Below, one piece after another: positions 8,791-17,401 of a stretch of 64,000 bases of DNA (position 1 is its first letter; the number at the start of each line of letters is the position of its first letter). The stretch comes from Geodermatophilus sabuli (GTDB lineage Bacteria > Actinomycetota > Actinomycetes > Mycobacteriales > Geodermatophilaceae), in NCBI RefSeq assembly GCF_010686765.1, contig NZ_JAAGWF010000028.1:42581-106580 (forward strand), written 5' to 3'. The translations under genes were made by a program, and so were the position numbers. Under the pieces are notes generated by a model. It saw only the letters and a list, made by a program, of their open reading frames with translations, had not been told where the DNA came from and did no database searches.

Positions 8791-10515
8791 ATGCGCACTG
8801 GCCCACGGTGGCGCCCCGGACGTCGGGCGCTGTCGTCGCTGTCCGTGGTCGCCGTCGCGGCCGTGCTGGTGCTGCTGCCCACCGGACCCGTGGCGGCCTC
8901 CGTCGACGGCGGGACGACCGGCGTGCCCGACAGCCCGGCGCTCGACGACCTGCAGGAGCGGGCCGCGGACGTGCAGGCGGACCTGCTGGTGCGCCAGACC
9001 CGGGTGGTCGAGGCACGGGCGGCGCTCACGGCCGCCGAGGCGGCCGCCACGGAGGCGGAGGCGGTCATCGCCGCGGCGGACGTCGAGCTGGCGCGGACCC
9101 GTGCCCTCGTCGCCCAGCACGCGTCGGCCCTCTATCGCGACGGCGCGGACCTGAGCGCGCTCACCCTCCTGCTGTCCGGTGGGGACCCCGGCGACGTCGT
9201 CCTGGCCGCCGGCTACCTGGAGGTCGCCGAGCGGCACGCAGCCGCGGTGGTGGCCGCGGCGGAGGTGCAGCGCCAGGCGTCGGTGGCCCGACGCGCAGCT
9301 GCGGCGGAGGCGCTGGCGACCGAGCGTGACCGGGCGGCGCAACTGGCGGTGCAGATCCAGGAGCTGGAGGCGGCGGCGGCCGCGGCGACCGGCCAGTTGG
9401 AGGACGCGCTGGCCGACGTCGAACGGGAGCTGACCCGGCAACGGCAGGCGCAGGACGTCGCCGACGGGCAGGCGGCGGCCGACTGGCGGGCCCGCCTCGA
9501 CCAGCTGGCCGCGGCAGGGGTCCTCGCGCCTCCGGCCGCGGCGCTGCTCGACCCGGCGGCCGGGCTGCCGGCCGGGCTGGTGCCGGTCGGTGCGGCCGCC
9601 GGCGGGGTGCAGCCCGGGGCGGCGCAGCTGCCCACCTCGTTGCTCGTCCTGCCCGCGGAGACCCTCGCCGCCGTCACCGCCGCCGTCGACGCCCTGGGTG
9701 CGCCGTACGCGTCCGGTGCCACGGGTCCGGACGCCTGGGGCTGCGGGTCGCTCGTGCAGGCGGTCTACCGGTCGGCCGGCATCGCGCTGCCGGGAGACCA
9801 GGCCGGGCTCTTCTCCGCCACCGCCCGGATCGACCTCGCCGACCTCCTGCCCGGCGACCTCGTCTTCCTCGGTACCGACCGGGCCGGGCTCGGTCACGTC
9901 GGCATCGCCGTCGGTCCGCGCACCGTGCTGACCGCCGACGCCCGCGCCGGAGCCGTGGTGGCCCGCCCGCTGCCGGCGGACCTGGTCATCGCCGTGGGGC
10001 GGCCCAGCCTCGGGCCGCGGTCGGGAGCGCCGGCACCGGGCCCCGAGGCCGCCGGGCTCCGGGAGGAGTGCGGCGACACCCTCCACCGCCCGTCCGTCGA
10101 CGGTCCGCGCGCGTGGGGCGGCTATCCGAACGGCCTGATCCCGCCCAGCGCGATGTGCCCCCTCGAAGCGCCCGGGCACGCGCTGCGCTGCGACGCGGCG
10201 GCTGCCCACCGCGCGCTCAGCACGGCCTACGCCGGGGTCTTCGGGACGCCGCTGTGCACCACCGACTCCTACCGGACCTACGCGGCGCAGGTGCGGCTCT
10301 ACGGGGAGAAGCCGGCGCTCGCGGCCGTGCCCGGGACCAGCGAGCACGGCTGGGGTCTGGCCGTCGACCTCTGCGGCGGGGTCGAGTCGTTCGGGACGCC
10401 GCAGTACGCGTGGATGGCCGCCAACGCCGCCCGCTTCGGCTTCGTCCACCCCTCGTGGGCCGACCCCGGTCACGGTCGCGAGGAGCCGTGGCACTGGGAG
10501 TACGCCGGCGCCTGA
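8791..10515 (+). CDS. Secreted NlpC/P60 endopeptidase fused to VanY carboxypeptidase
   Basis: The 574-residue product starts with a signal peptide (basic start, hydrophobic core, cleavage near residue 40). An alanine-rich coiled coil follows to about residue 250, as in RipA-type proteins. Residues about 300-410 resemble NlpC/P60, with the likely nucleophile Cys318 in WGCGSL (usually DCSGL) and His369 in GLGHVGI. Residues about 430-574 are a D-Ala-D-Ala carboxypeptidase of the VanY/DacB type, with His519 and Asp526 in the SxHxxGxAxD motif and His568 in EPWHWEY. One secreted chain could thus cut two different peptidoglycan bonds. GAGGTGG precedes the ATG. The coiled coil may regulate activity or bind a divisome partner. 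Confidence 0.9.
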   Translation: MRTGPRWRPGRRALSSLSVVAVAAVLVLLPTGPVAASVDGGTTGVPDSPALDDLQERAADVQADLLVRQTRVVEARAALTAAEAAATEAEAVIAAADVELARTRALVAQHASALYRDGADLSALTLLLSGGDPGDVVLAAGYLEVAERHAAAVVAAAEVQRQASVARRAAAAEALATERDRAAQLAVQIQELEAAAAAATGQLEDALADVERELTRQRQAQDVADGQAAADWRARLDQLAAAGVLAPPAAALLDPAAGLPAGLVPVGAAAGGVQPGAAQLPTSLLVLPAETLAAVTAAVDALGAPYASGATGPDAWGCGSLVQAVYRSAGIALPGDQAGLFSATARIDLADLLPGDLVFLGTDRAGLGHVGIAVGPRTVLTADARAGAVVARPLPADLVIAVGRPSLGPRSGAPAPGPEAAGLREECGDTLHRPSVDGPRAWGGYPNGLIPPSAMCPLEAPGHALRCDAAAAHRALSTAYAGVFGTPLCTTDSYRTYAAQVRLYGEKPALAAVPGTSEHGWGLAVDLCGGVESFGTPQYAWMAANAARFGFVHPSWADPGHGREEPWHWEYAGA

Positions 10516-10613
10516 GCCGGAACTGTCGGTGCCCGTCCCTACCGTCCTGCCCGGACCGACCGGGGCCATGGACGGCCTCCCCGACCAGACGTCGGCCAGC
10601 GGAGGAGTGGGCC

Positions 10614-10937
10614 ATGTTCATCGACTGCGACACGTGCACCGCACGGGGTGCCGGCTGCACCGACTGCGTCGTCACGGTGCTGCTGGGGGCACCGCCGGGC
10701 TGGCAGGGTGCCGACCCGACCGTCGTGCCACTGACGGGCCGGGAGGGTGCGGTCCCGCTGGCGGCCGAGGACGTCGTCGTCGTCCCGCGTCCCGGGGTGG
10801 TCGTGGAGTTCGACGAGGTCGAGCGGCGGGCGGTCCGGGTCCTCGCCGACGCCGGACTCGTGCCCCCGCTGCGGCACCAGGCCTCGCCGCGAGAACACCG
10901 GCGCGAGGCGGCGCCCTCCCGCCGGCGCACCGGGTGA
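10614..10937 (+). CDS. Small conserved cysteine-rich protein of unknown function
   Basis: The 107-residue protein opens with a cysteine cluster (residues 5, 8, 15 and 18, in CDTC and CTDC) that could bind zinc or an iron-sulfur centre. A mid-section with alternating hydrophobic residues and a basic tail follow. GGAGGAGTGG lies a few bases before the ATG and fixes the start. I recall small proteins with the same N-terminal pattern next to NlpC/P60 genes in other actinobacteria, but no function is known to me. Confidence 0.7.
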   Translation: MFIDCDTCTARGAGCTDCVVTVLLGAPPGWQGADPTVVPLTGREGAVPLAAEDVVVVPRPGVVVEFDEVERRAVRVLADAGLVPPLRHQASPREHRREAAPSRRRTG

Positions 10938-11045
10938 CCCACCCGCGTCGCGCACCGTCCGTCCACCCTGACGGTGACCGTGCGTCGCGACCGGCGTGGC
11001 GGGGGTGCGCCGTGTGGGAGATCCCACAGTTCCCGACAGCCCCGT

Positions 11046-11074
11046 TTGTCACATCTCCATCACGCCCGTACGGT
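11046..11074 (+). promoter_or_regulatory. Promoter for the riboswitch leader
   Basis: TTGTCA at 11046-11051 and TACGGT at 11069-11074 are separated by 17 bases, a good vegetative sigma pair. Transcription would start near 11081, giving a leader of about 250 bases that contains the riboswitch. Confidence 0.6.
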
Positions 11075-11154
11075 GTGCCGGTCCGGCCGGGTGGTCGTCG
11101 CCCGCACAGGGTGGCCTCGGCTGGGCACCGCCGAATCGCCCGACACGTCTTGCG

Positions 11155-11325
11155 GCGTCGAGGGTGAACCGGGGACCCACCGCAGCACTGGGGTGAGTTC
11201 TCGCGTGCGCCGGTCCGCCGGAGCACACGTGCCGGCTCGCCGGCACGCAGAGATAGGGCGCCTTCTTCCCAGCCCGAACCCGTCAGCTAACTCGGTAGGC
11301 GGTCGCAGAGGAAGAACGGAGAGCC
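11155..11325 (+). promoter_or_regulatory. c-di-AMP riboswitch (ydaO/yuaA class)
   Basis: The leader of the NlpC/P60 gene has the conserved blocks of this class: GGTGAACCGGGGACCCAC, then TGGGGTGAG, a variable hairpin at 11228-11247 (perfect 8-bp CGTGCCGG/CCGGCACG stem), and the 3' core CCCGAACCCGTCAGCTAAC followed by CGGTAGGCGG. The same arrangement precedes cell-wall hydrolase genes such as rpf and rip genes in other actinobacteria, where c-di-AMP binding lowers expression. The end of the core is within 20 bases of the start codon. Exact limits are estimated. Confidence 0.9.
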
Positions 11326-11332
11326 GCCGACC

Positions 11333-12412
11333 GTGGCGACGCCTCGCCCTGCCCTGGGGCATGCACTCGATCAGCTCCACCCCGGCCTCCCGGCCACCGC
11401 ACACCGCCCGCTCCGGCGCCGCCTCGGCCGCGGCGTCGTCCTCTGCGCCGGCGCCTCGCTCGCTGTCGCGCTCCTCCCCGGCACCGCCGCTGCCGACCCG
11501 GAGGAGGCCACCAGCGCCGCCCAGGCCGCTCAGCTGGTCGCCCGGGCCAGCCACGACCTCGAGGTCGTCAGCGAGCAGGTCAACGAGGCCCGTGAGGCGC
11601 TCGCGCAGCAGCAGGCCGCCGTGGCCGACGCCGAGCAGGCGGCCGCCGACGCCGAGCACCAGCTCGCCGCGCTGGACGGCCAGATCCGCCAGGTCGCTCG
11701 CGCCGCCTTCACCGCCGAGGGCACGTCCGAGCTCGACCTGCTGATGACCAGCGACTCCGCCGAGGACTTCGTCTCCCAGCTGGCCACCCTCGACCTGATC
11801 GCCGGGCACACCACCGACGTGCTGGTGGACGTCGCCGAGACGGCCGCGGCCGCCGAGCAGGCGCGGACCGACGCCGGAGCCGCCCAGGAGCAGGCGGAGC
11901 AGGCGCTGGCCGACGTCGCCGCTCGGCAGGCGCAGCTGGAGGGGGACATCGCGGACTACCAGGCGCAGTACGAGGCGCTGTCCGCGCCGCAGCAGCAGGC
12001 GGTCCTCACCGCGCACGCCGGGGAGTCGGTGCCCGCTGCCGCGCCGGCGCCGGCCAGCAGCGGTACCGCCCAGGCCGCCGTCGACACGGCGCTCGCCCAG
12101 GTCGGGGACCCCTACGTCTGGGGCGCCGGCGGGCCGAACTCCTTCGACTGCTCCGGGCTCACCCAGTACGCGTACGCCGCGGCCGGGATCAGCCTGCCGC
12201 ACTCCAGCCGGATACAGTCGCAGATGGGGACGGCGGTCACGCGGGCGCAGCTGCAGCCCGGGGACCTGATCTTCTACTACAGCCCGGTCAGCCACGTGTC
12301 GATGTACATCGGCAACGGCCAGATGGTGCACGCCTCCACATCGGGCCAGCCGGTCAAGGTCGCCAGCGTGGACTCGATGGGCGGCATCACCGCCATGCGC
12401 CGCATCGCCTGA
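11333..12412 (+). CDS. Secreted NlpC/P60 peptidoglycan endopeptidase (Rip type)
   Basis: The 359-residue protein has an N-terminal signal peptide ending near TAAAD (about residue 58). A long alanine- and glutamine-rich coiled coil follows to about residue 225, then a C-terminal NlpC/P60 domain from about residue 245. The catalytic cysteine lies in FDCSGLTQYAY, the histidine in VSHVSMYIGNG and the third polar residue in MVHAST. It should cleave the D-Glu to diamino-acid bond of stem peptides and act in cell separation. Expression is probably controlled by the c-di-AMP riboswitch immediately upstream. Its position near pimB' matches Rv2190c (RipC) from memory. The GTG start is close behind the riboswitch and preceded by GGAGAG. 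Confidence 0.93.
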   Translation: MATPRPALGHALDQLHPGLPATAHRPLRRRLGRGVVLCAGASLAVALLPGTAAADPEEATSAAQAAQLVARASHDLEVVSEQVNEAREALAQQQAAVADAEQAAADAEHQLAALDGQIRQVARAAFTAEGTSELDLLMTSDSAEDFVSQLATLDLIAGHTTDVLVDVAETAAAAEQARTDAGAAQEQAEQALADVAARQAQLEGDIADYQAQYEALSAPQQQAVLTAHAGESVPAAAPAPASSGTAQAAVDTALAQVGDPYVWGAGGPNSFDCSGLTQYAYAAAGISLPHSSRIQSQMGTAVTRAQLQPGDLIFYYSPVSHVSMYIGNGQMVHASTSGQPVKVASVDSMGGITAMRRIA

Positions 12413-12606
12413 CGACAGCCACGGGAGCATCGCAGCGAGGAACGAGCGAGGAGCGGACCGGGGCGCGGAGTCAGGCCAGAGTCATCGCCTGAGAGAGGAC
12501 CTCCCTGCCCCCCTCCGCTCGCACCCTCGCGGCGGGACCCGGCAGGGCGGCCGCCCCCCATCGGCAGGCCCGGGACGCGGCCGACGGTCCGCTCGAGGTG
12601 CGCACC

Positions 12607-12612
12607 TAGGAT
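12607..12612 (+). promoter_or_regulatory. TANNNT element for a leaderless start
   Basis: TAGGAT ends seven bases before the GTG at 12620, with no ribosome-binding site between, as expected for a leaderless transcript of the M48 protease and pimB' pair. Confidence 0.5.
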
Positions 12613-12619
12613 CGGTCGG

Positions 12620-13891
12620 GTGAGTGCCCGCCGGGCCGCGCTGGTGGCCGCGGTCGTCCTGGGTGCGGCGCTCGTCGTGGTCATCGCCGTCCGCACGCCG
12701 TGGACGCTGCTGCCCGAACCCCCGGGCGGCTCCACCCCGGTCCGCCCGGGGGCCGGGCTGCCGCCGGGGGTGGCGGACCGGGCGGAGTCCTTCGCCGCGG
12801 CGATCCGGCCGGCCTCGTTCGCCTCCCTGCTGCTGGGCCTCGCCGTCTCGGCCGGCCTGGCGTTCACCCCGCTCGGCGGCCGGCTGGTCCGCGCGGCCGG
12901 TCGCCCGGTGCGTGGCCGGTGGGCCGGGCAGGTGCTGCTGGGCACGGTCGTGCTCCTGCTGCTGGGCCGGCTGGTCACCCTGCCGCTGTCCGCGTACGGC
13001 GAGGTGGTCCGCCATCGGTACGGCCTGTCCACCCGCAGCTGGGGGCTGTGGCTCCGGGACGTCGCGCTCTCCGCCGCCATCGACGCGGCGCTCACCGCCG
13101 TCGTCCTCCTCGTGCTGGTGTGGCTGGCCCGCCGCGCGCCGCGCACCTGGTGGGCGTGGGCGGCGCTCGCCGCGGCGGGGCTCGTCGTCGTCGGTTCGTT
13201 CCTGTACCCCGTCGTCATCGAGCCGGCGTTCAACCGGTTCGACCCGCTGCCGGCCGGAGAGCTGCGCACCGACCTGCTCGCCCTCGCCGAGGAGAACGGC
13301 ACGCCGGTGGAGGACGTCCTCGTCTCCGACGCCTCGCGCCGGACGACGGCCCTGAACGCCTACGTGTCGGGGTTCGGGTCGACGCGGCGGATCGTCCTGT
13401 ACGACACGGTGCTCGACCAGCTGCCCGACGCCGAGATCGAGTCGATCGTCGCCCACGAGCTGGGCCACGTGGCCGCCGACGACGTGCTCACCGGCACGCT
13501 CATGGGTGCACTGGGAGCCGGAGCGGCGGTCGCGGCGCTGGGCTGGCTGCTCTCCTGGACGCCGCTGCTGCGCCGTGCGGGGGCCGACTCGGCGGGCGAT
13601 CCGAGCGTGGTGCCGCTCGTGCTGCTGCTGGTCGCCCTCGGCACGCTGGTGTCGACGCCGGTGCAGAACCTGGTCTCCCGGCACGTCGAGGCCCGGGCCG
13701 ACCTGCGCGCGCTGGACCTGACCGGGGACGCTCCGGCGTTCATCTCGATGCAGCACCGGCTGGCCGTCGCCAACCTCTCCGACCCCGACCCGCCCGCGGC
13801 CTGGCAGTGGTTCTTCGGTTCGCACCCCACCGGCCCGCAGCGGGTGGCGTTCGCCCGTGACTGGCTGGCGGTGACGGGGGAGCGTCGGTGA
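12620..13891 (+). CDS. M48 family membrane zinc metalloprotease (STE24/CAAX type)
   Basis: The 423-residue membrane protein has hydrophobic segments near residues 5-25, 70-95, 105-130, 150-175 and 180-205, then the zinc site HELGH (in IVAHELGHVAADD, about residue 278) and a downstream glutamate in EARADLRALD. This is the arrangement of Ste24-type CAAX proteases. Bacteria lack prenylated CAAX proteins, so its substrate is probably a misfolded or signal-type membrane protein. It shares a transcript with pimB', whose GTG overlaps its stop by four bases. The GTG start follows a TANNNT element and fits homologue length. Confidence 0.92.
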   Translation: MSARRAALVAAVVLGAALVVVIAVRTPWTLLPEPPGGSTPVRPGAGLPPGVADRAESFAAAIRPASFASLLLGLAVSAGLAFTPLGGRLVRAAGRPVRGRWAGQVLLGTVVLLLLGRLVTLPLSAYGEVVRHRYGLSTRSWGLWLRDVALSAAIDAALTAVVLLVLVWLARRAPRTWWAWAALAAAGLVVVGSFLYPVVIEPAFNRFDPLPAGELRTDLLALAEENGTPVEDVLVSDASRRTTALNAYVSGFGSTRRIVLYDTVLDQLPDAEIESIVAHELGHVAADDVLTGTLMGALGAGAAVAALGWLLSWTPLLRRAGADSAGDPSVVPLVLLLVALGTLVSTPVQNLVSRHVEARADLRALDLTGDAPAFISMQHRLAVANLSDPDPPAAWQWFFGSHPTGPQRVAFARDWLAVTGERR

Positions 13892-15024
13892 CCCGCACGC
13901 TGGTGGTCACCAACGACTTCCCCCCACGCCAGGGCGGCATCCAGACCTTCGTCGCCGCGCTGCTGGCCCGTCGGCCGCCGGCCTCCCTCGTCGTGCTCGC
14001 GTCCCGGTCGCCGGGGTGGGAGGAGCACGACGCGGGGCTGCCGTACCCGGTGGTCCGCCGGCCGACCGGCATGCTGCTGCCCACCCGGTCCACCACCCGG
14101 GCCGCGGTGGACCTCGCCGGCCGGTACGGCTGCGACACCGCCTTCTTCGGCGCGGCGGCCCCGCTCGGCCTGATCGCGCCGGCGCTGCGTGCGGCCGGCG
14201 TCGGCCACCTGGTCGGGGCGACCCACGGCCACGAGACCGGGTGGGTCGCCCTCCCGGGCGCGCGGCAGGTGATGCGCCGGATCGCCGGGGGTCTGGACGT
14301 GCTCACCTACATCAGCGAGTACACCGGCGACCGGCTGGCCCCCGCGCTCGGTGGGGTGACCCGCACGGCGCAGCTGTCCCCGGGGGTGGACGTCGACGTC
14401 TTCACCCCGGAGGCCGACGGGGCCGCCGTGCGTGAGCGGTACGGGCTGGGCGACGCCCCGGTCGTCGTCTGCGTGTCCCGGCTGGTCGCGCGGAAGGGAC
14501 AGGACGTCCTGGTCGCCGGGTGGCCGCACGTGCTGGCCCGGCATCCCGACGCCCGGCTGCTGCTGGTCGGCGGCGGGCCGCTGGAGGCTGCGCTGCGCCG
14601 CGCTGTCGCCGACCGAGGACTGCAGCACTCCGTCGTCCTCACCGGCGCGGTGTCACCCGGCCAGCTGCCGGAGCACTACGCCGCCGGGGACGTGTTCGCC
14701 ATGCCCTGCCGCACCCGCCGCGGCGGGCTCGACGTCGAGGGCCTGGGCATGGTCTACCTGGAGGCCGCCGCCTGCGGCCTCCCCGTGGTCGCCGGGACCT
14801 CCGGCGGGGCGCCGGAGACCGTGCGGGAGGGGGTCACCGGGCACGTCGTGACCGACCCGCGGTCGGCCGAGGGCGTGGCCGCGACCGTCAGCGGGCTGCT
14901 CGACGACCCCGAGCGCGCCCGGGCGATGGGCGCCGCGGGCCGGCGCTGGGTCGAGCAGCGCTGGTCGTGGACGACGATCGCCGCGACCTTCGCAGACCTG
15001 CTCGACCCGCCTCAACGGTCGTAG
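13888..15024 (+). CDS. pimB: GDP-mannose-dependent phosphatidylinositol mannosyltransferase PimB'
   Basis: This 378-residue GT4 glycosyltransferase of the GT-B fold has the N-terminal loop NDFPPRQGGIQTF and the nucleotide-sugar motif EGLGMVYLE (E-x7-E) near residue 288. PimB' adds the second mannose to phosphatidyl-myo-inositol monomannoside on the cytoplasmic face, a step towards PIMs, lipomannan and lipoarabinomannan. The neighbouring acyl-CoA synthetase and SRPBCC/ArsA genes match the Rv2188c-Rv2184c region, which supports this assignment over other GT4 enzymes. Its start overlaps the protease stop (GTGA). Its 3' end overlaps the convergent acyl-CoA synthetase by 13 bases. Confidence 0.88.
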   Translation: MTRTLVVTNDFPPRQGGIQTFVAALLARRPPASLVVLASRSPGWEEHDAGLPYPVVRRPTGMLLPTRSTTRAAVDLAGRYGCDTAFFGAAAPLGLIAPALRAAGVGHLVGATHGHETGWVALPGARQVMRRIAGGLDVLTYISEYTGDRLAPALGGVTRTAQLSPGVDVDVFTPEADGAAVRERYGLGDAPVVVCVSRLVARKGQDVLVAGWPHVLARHPDARLLLVGGGPLEAALRRAVADRGLQHSVVLTGAVSPGQLPEHYAAGDVFAMPCRTRRGGLDVEGLGMVYLEAAACGLPVVAGTSGGAPETVREGVTGHVVTDPRSAEGVAATVSGLLDDPERARAMGAAGRRWVEQRWSWTTIAATFADLLDPPQRS

Positions 15025-16805
15025 AGGGCCTCGACCTCGGCGTCGAACTCCTTCATGACCACGGACCGCTTGAGCTTGAGGCTGGGCGTCAGCATCCCGT
15101 TGGCCTCGGTGAAGTCCCTGGACAGCACCCGGAACTTCTTGATGGCCTCGGCCTGCGACACCGCCTTGTTGGCCTCGGTGACGGCGGCCTGGATCTCGGC
15201 CTGGACGTCGGGGTCGTCGGCCAGCTGGGCGACCGGGGTGCCCGCCGGCTTGCCCTTCGACTCCAGCCACCTCGGCAGCGCCTCCTCGTCGAGGGTGACC
15301 AGCGCCGCGATGAACGGCCGCTGGTCGCCGACGACGATGCACTGGCTGACCAGCCGGGAGGCGCGCAGCCGGTCCTCCAGGACGGCGGGGGCGACGTTCT
15401 TGCCCCCTGCGGTCACCAGGATCTCCTTCTTGCGGCCGGTGATCCGGATGAAGCCGTCGCTGTCGATGTCCCCGAGGTCGCCGCTGTGGAACCAGCCGTC
15501 GGCGTCGATGGCCTCGGCGGTGGCCTGCTCGTTCCTCCAGTAGCCGCGCATGACGATGCCGCCGCGCAGCAGGATCTCGCCGTCGTCGGCGATCGCCGCG
15601 CCCACGCCGGGCAGCGGGCGGCCCACCGTGCCGATCCGGAGGGCGCCGTCGTGGTTCACCGCGGCGGCCGCGGTGGTCTCGGTCAGGCCGTAGCCCTCGT
15701 AGACGGTGACCCCGACGCCGCGGAAGAAGTGCCCGAGCCGCTCGCCGAGCGGGGCGCCGCCGGAGATGGCGCCCAGGCACCGGCCGCCGAGCGCGGCGCG
15801 CAGCTTGCCGTAGACGAGCCGGTCGAACAGCGCGTGCTGGGCGCGCAGCAGGACGCCGGGCCCACCGGTGTCCTGGGCGCGAGACCAGTCGATGGCCACC
15901 TGGGCCGCGCGGTCGAAGATCGCGCCCTTGCCGTCGCCGTCGGCCTTGGCCTTGGCCTGGTTGAAGACCTTCTCGAACACCCGCGGCACGGCCAGCACGA
16001 ACGTCGGGCGGAAGCCGCCGAGGTCGGCCACCAGGTCGGAGACGTCCGGGGTGTGCCCGATGACCGTTCGGGTCTTCACCGCGCCGACCTCGATGACCCG
16101 CGCGAGGACGTGCGCCAGCGGGATGAACAGCAGGATCGAGCCCTCGGGGTTGAGGAACCGGGTGAGCAGCCCCATCCCGTTGCCGATCTCGAACAGGAAG
16201 TTCCGGTGCGTGAGCTCGCAGCCCTTGGGCCGGCCGGTGGTGCCGCTGGTGTAGATCAGGGTGGCGACGCTCTCGGCGGAGAGGGTCGCGCGGCGGGCGG
16301 TCAGCTCGGCGTCGGGCACGTCGGCCCCGGCGGTGGTCAGGGTGCCGAGCGCGTCCTCGTCGATGACCCACACCGGGCCGAGGTCCGGTGCCTGGTCCCG
16401 CACCGAGTCGACCGCCTCGGCGTGCTCGGCCCGCTCGACGACCGCGGCCCGCGCCCCGGAGTCGGCCAGGATCCAGGCGACCTGGTCGGGGCTGGACGTC
16501 TCGTACACCGGGACGACGACGGCGCCGGCGGTCCAGATGGCGAAGTCGAGGACCGTCCACTCGTACCGGGTCCTGGCCTGCAGGGCGACCCGGTCACCGG
16601 CCTGCACACCGGCGGCGACCAGGCCCTTGGCGACGCCGGCGACCTGGTCCCCGAACTCGCGCCAGGTCACGTCCTCCCAGCGACCGTCGCGTTGGACCCG
16701 CAGGCCGACCTCGTCGCCGTGCTCGGCCACGTTGCTGGCGAGCATGTCGGGCAGGGCCTCGTCCGGGCCCACCTCGGTCGTCGCCGGGACGCTGAACTCG
16801 CGCAC
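15012..16805 (-). CDS. Long-chain fatty-acid-CoA ligase (FadD15-like)
   Basis: The 597-residue enzyme activates fatty acids with ATP and CoA through an acyl-adenylate. The P-loop-like motif YTSGTTGRPKGCELTHRN lies near residue 185. The adenylate-binding YEGYGLTETT and the hinge region with SGDLGDIDSDGFIRITGRKKE follow, and the catalytic lysine region is near the C-terminus. Length and order match the bacterial AMP-forming long-chain ligases of the FadD15 type. The GTG before REFSVPATTE is the best start; an open frame runs further upstream but lacks family character. The 3' end overlaps pimB' by 13 bases in convergent orientation. Confidence 0.92.
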   Translation of the reverse strand: MREFSVPATTEVGPDEALPDMLASNVAEHGDEVGLRVQRDGRWEDVTWREFGDQVAGVAKGLVAAGVQAGDRVALQARTRYEWTVLDFAIWTAGAVVVPVYETSSPDQVAWILADSGARAAVVERAEHAEAVDSVRDQAPDLGPVWVIDEDALGTLTTAGADVPDAELTARRATLSAESVATLIYTSGTTGRPKGCELTHRNFLFEIGNGMGLLTRFLNPEGSILLFIPLAHVLARVIEVGAVKTRTVIGHTPDVSDLVADLGGFRPTFVLAVPRVFEKVFNQAKAKADGDGKGAIFDRAAQVAIDWSRAQDTGGPGVLLRAQHALFDRLVYGKLRAALGGRCLGAISGGAPLGERLGHFFRGVGVTVYEGYGLTETTAAAAVNHDGALRIGTVGRPLPGVGAAIADDGEILLRGGIVMRGYWRNEQATAEAIDADGWFHSGDLGDIDSDGFIRITGRKKEILVTAGGKNVAPAVLEDRLRASRLVSQCIVVGDQRPFIAALVTLDEEALPRWLESKGKPAGTPVAQLADDPDVQAEIQAAVTEANKAVSQAEAIKKFRVLSRDFTEANGMLTPSLKLKRSVVMKEFDAEVEALYDR

Positions 16806-16946
16806 GCCTCGTCCTCTCCTCCGCTCCCGGCCACGGCACCGTCGCCTGCGGCCCCGGTCGCGGGCGTCGTCCAAATCTAGCGGCTGGCGGCTACCCATGA
16901 GTAGGAGCGGCCGGTGGTGCCGGGGCCCGCCCGCCGCGGGAGCGAT

Positions 16947-16952
16947 TAGCCT
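16947..16952 (+). promoter_or_regulatory. TANNNT element for a leaderless start
   Basis: TAGCCT ends six bases before the ATG at 16959 and no ribosome-binding site is present, so the SRPBCC-ArsA operon probably starts with a leaderless message. Confidence 0.5.
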
Positions 16953-16958
16953 GCCTCC

Positions 16959-17393
16959 ATGGCCGACCAGTCCACCCAGTCGATCACCGTCGCGGCGCCG
17001 CCGTCGGCCGTCATGGCGGTCATCGCCGACTTCCCGGCCTATCCGCAGTGGGTGGCGGCCGCCAAGGAGGTGGAGGTCGTCGAGCCCGGCCCCGACGGCC
17101 GCGCGCGCCGGGTGCACTTCGTCATCGACGCCTCCGTCCTCAGCGACGACTACGTCCTCGAGTACACGTGGGACGACGACCGCCGGGTCTCCTGGACCCT
17201 GGTGAAGAGCAAGCTGATGAAGCGCCAGGAGGGCTCCTACACCCTCACCGAGACCGCACCGGGCAGCACCGAGGTCCGTTACGCCATCACCGTCGACGTG
17301 AACATCCCGATGATCGGCATGCTCAAGCGGCGCGCGGAGAAGGTCATCCTCGACACCGCGCTCAAGGAGCTCAAGAAGCGCGTCGAGGGCTGA
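16959..17393 (+). CDS. SRPBCC (START-like) family protein
   Basis: The 144-residue protein is a single SRPBCC (polyketide cyclase/dehydrase) domain with a hydrophobic ligand cavity. It begins with QSITVAAPPSAVMAVIADF, contains the central W of YPQWV, and ends in a long amphipathic helix (ILDTALKELKKRVEG). It is the first gene of an operon with the ArsA-like ATPase, matching Rv2185c next to Rv2184c in mycobacteria (from memory). A role in binding or moving a lipid or other hydrophobic molecule is plausible, but no ligand can be read from the sequence. Confidence 0.85.
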   Translation: MADQSTQSITVAAPPSAVMAVIADFPAYPQWVAAAKEVEVVEPGPDGRARRVHFVIDASVLSDDYVLEYTWDDDRRVSWTLVKSKLMKRQEGSYTLTETAPGSTEVRYAITVDVNIPMIGMLKRRAEKVILDTALKELKKRVEG

Positions 17394-17401
17394 CCGTCCC
17401 G

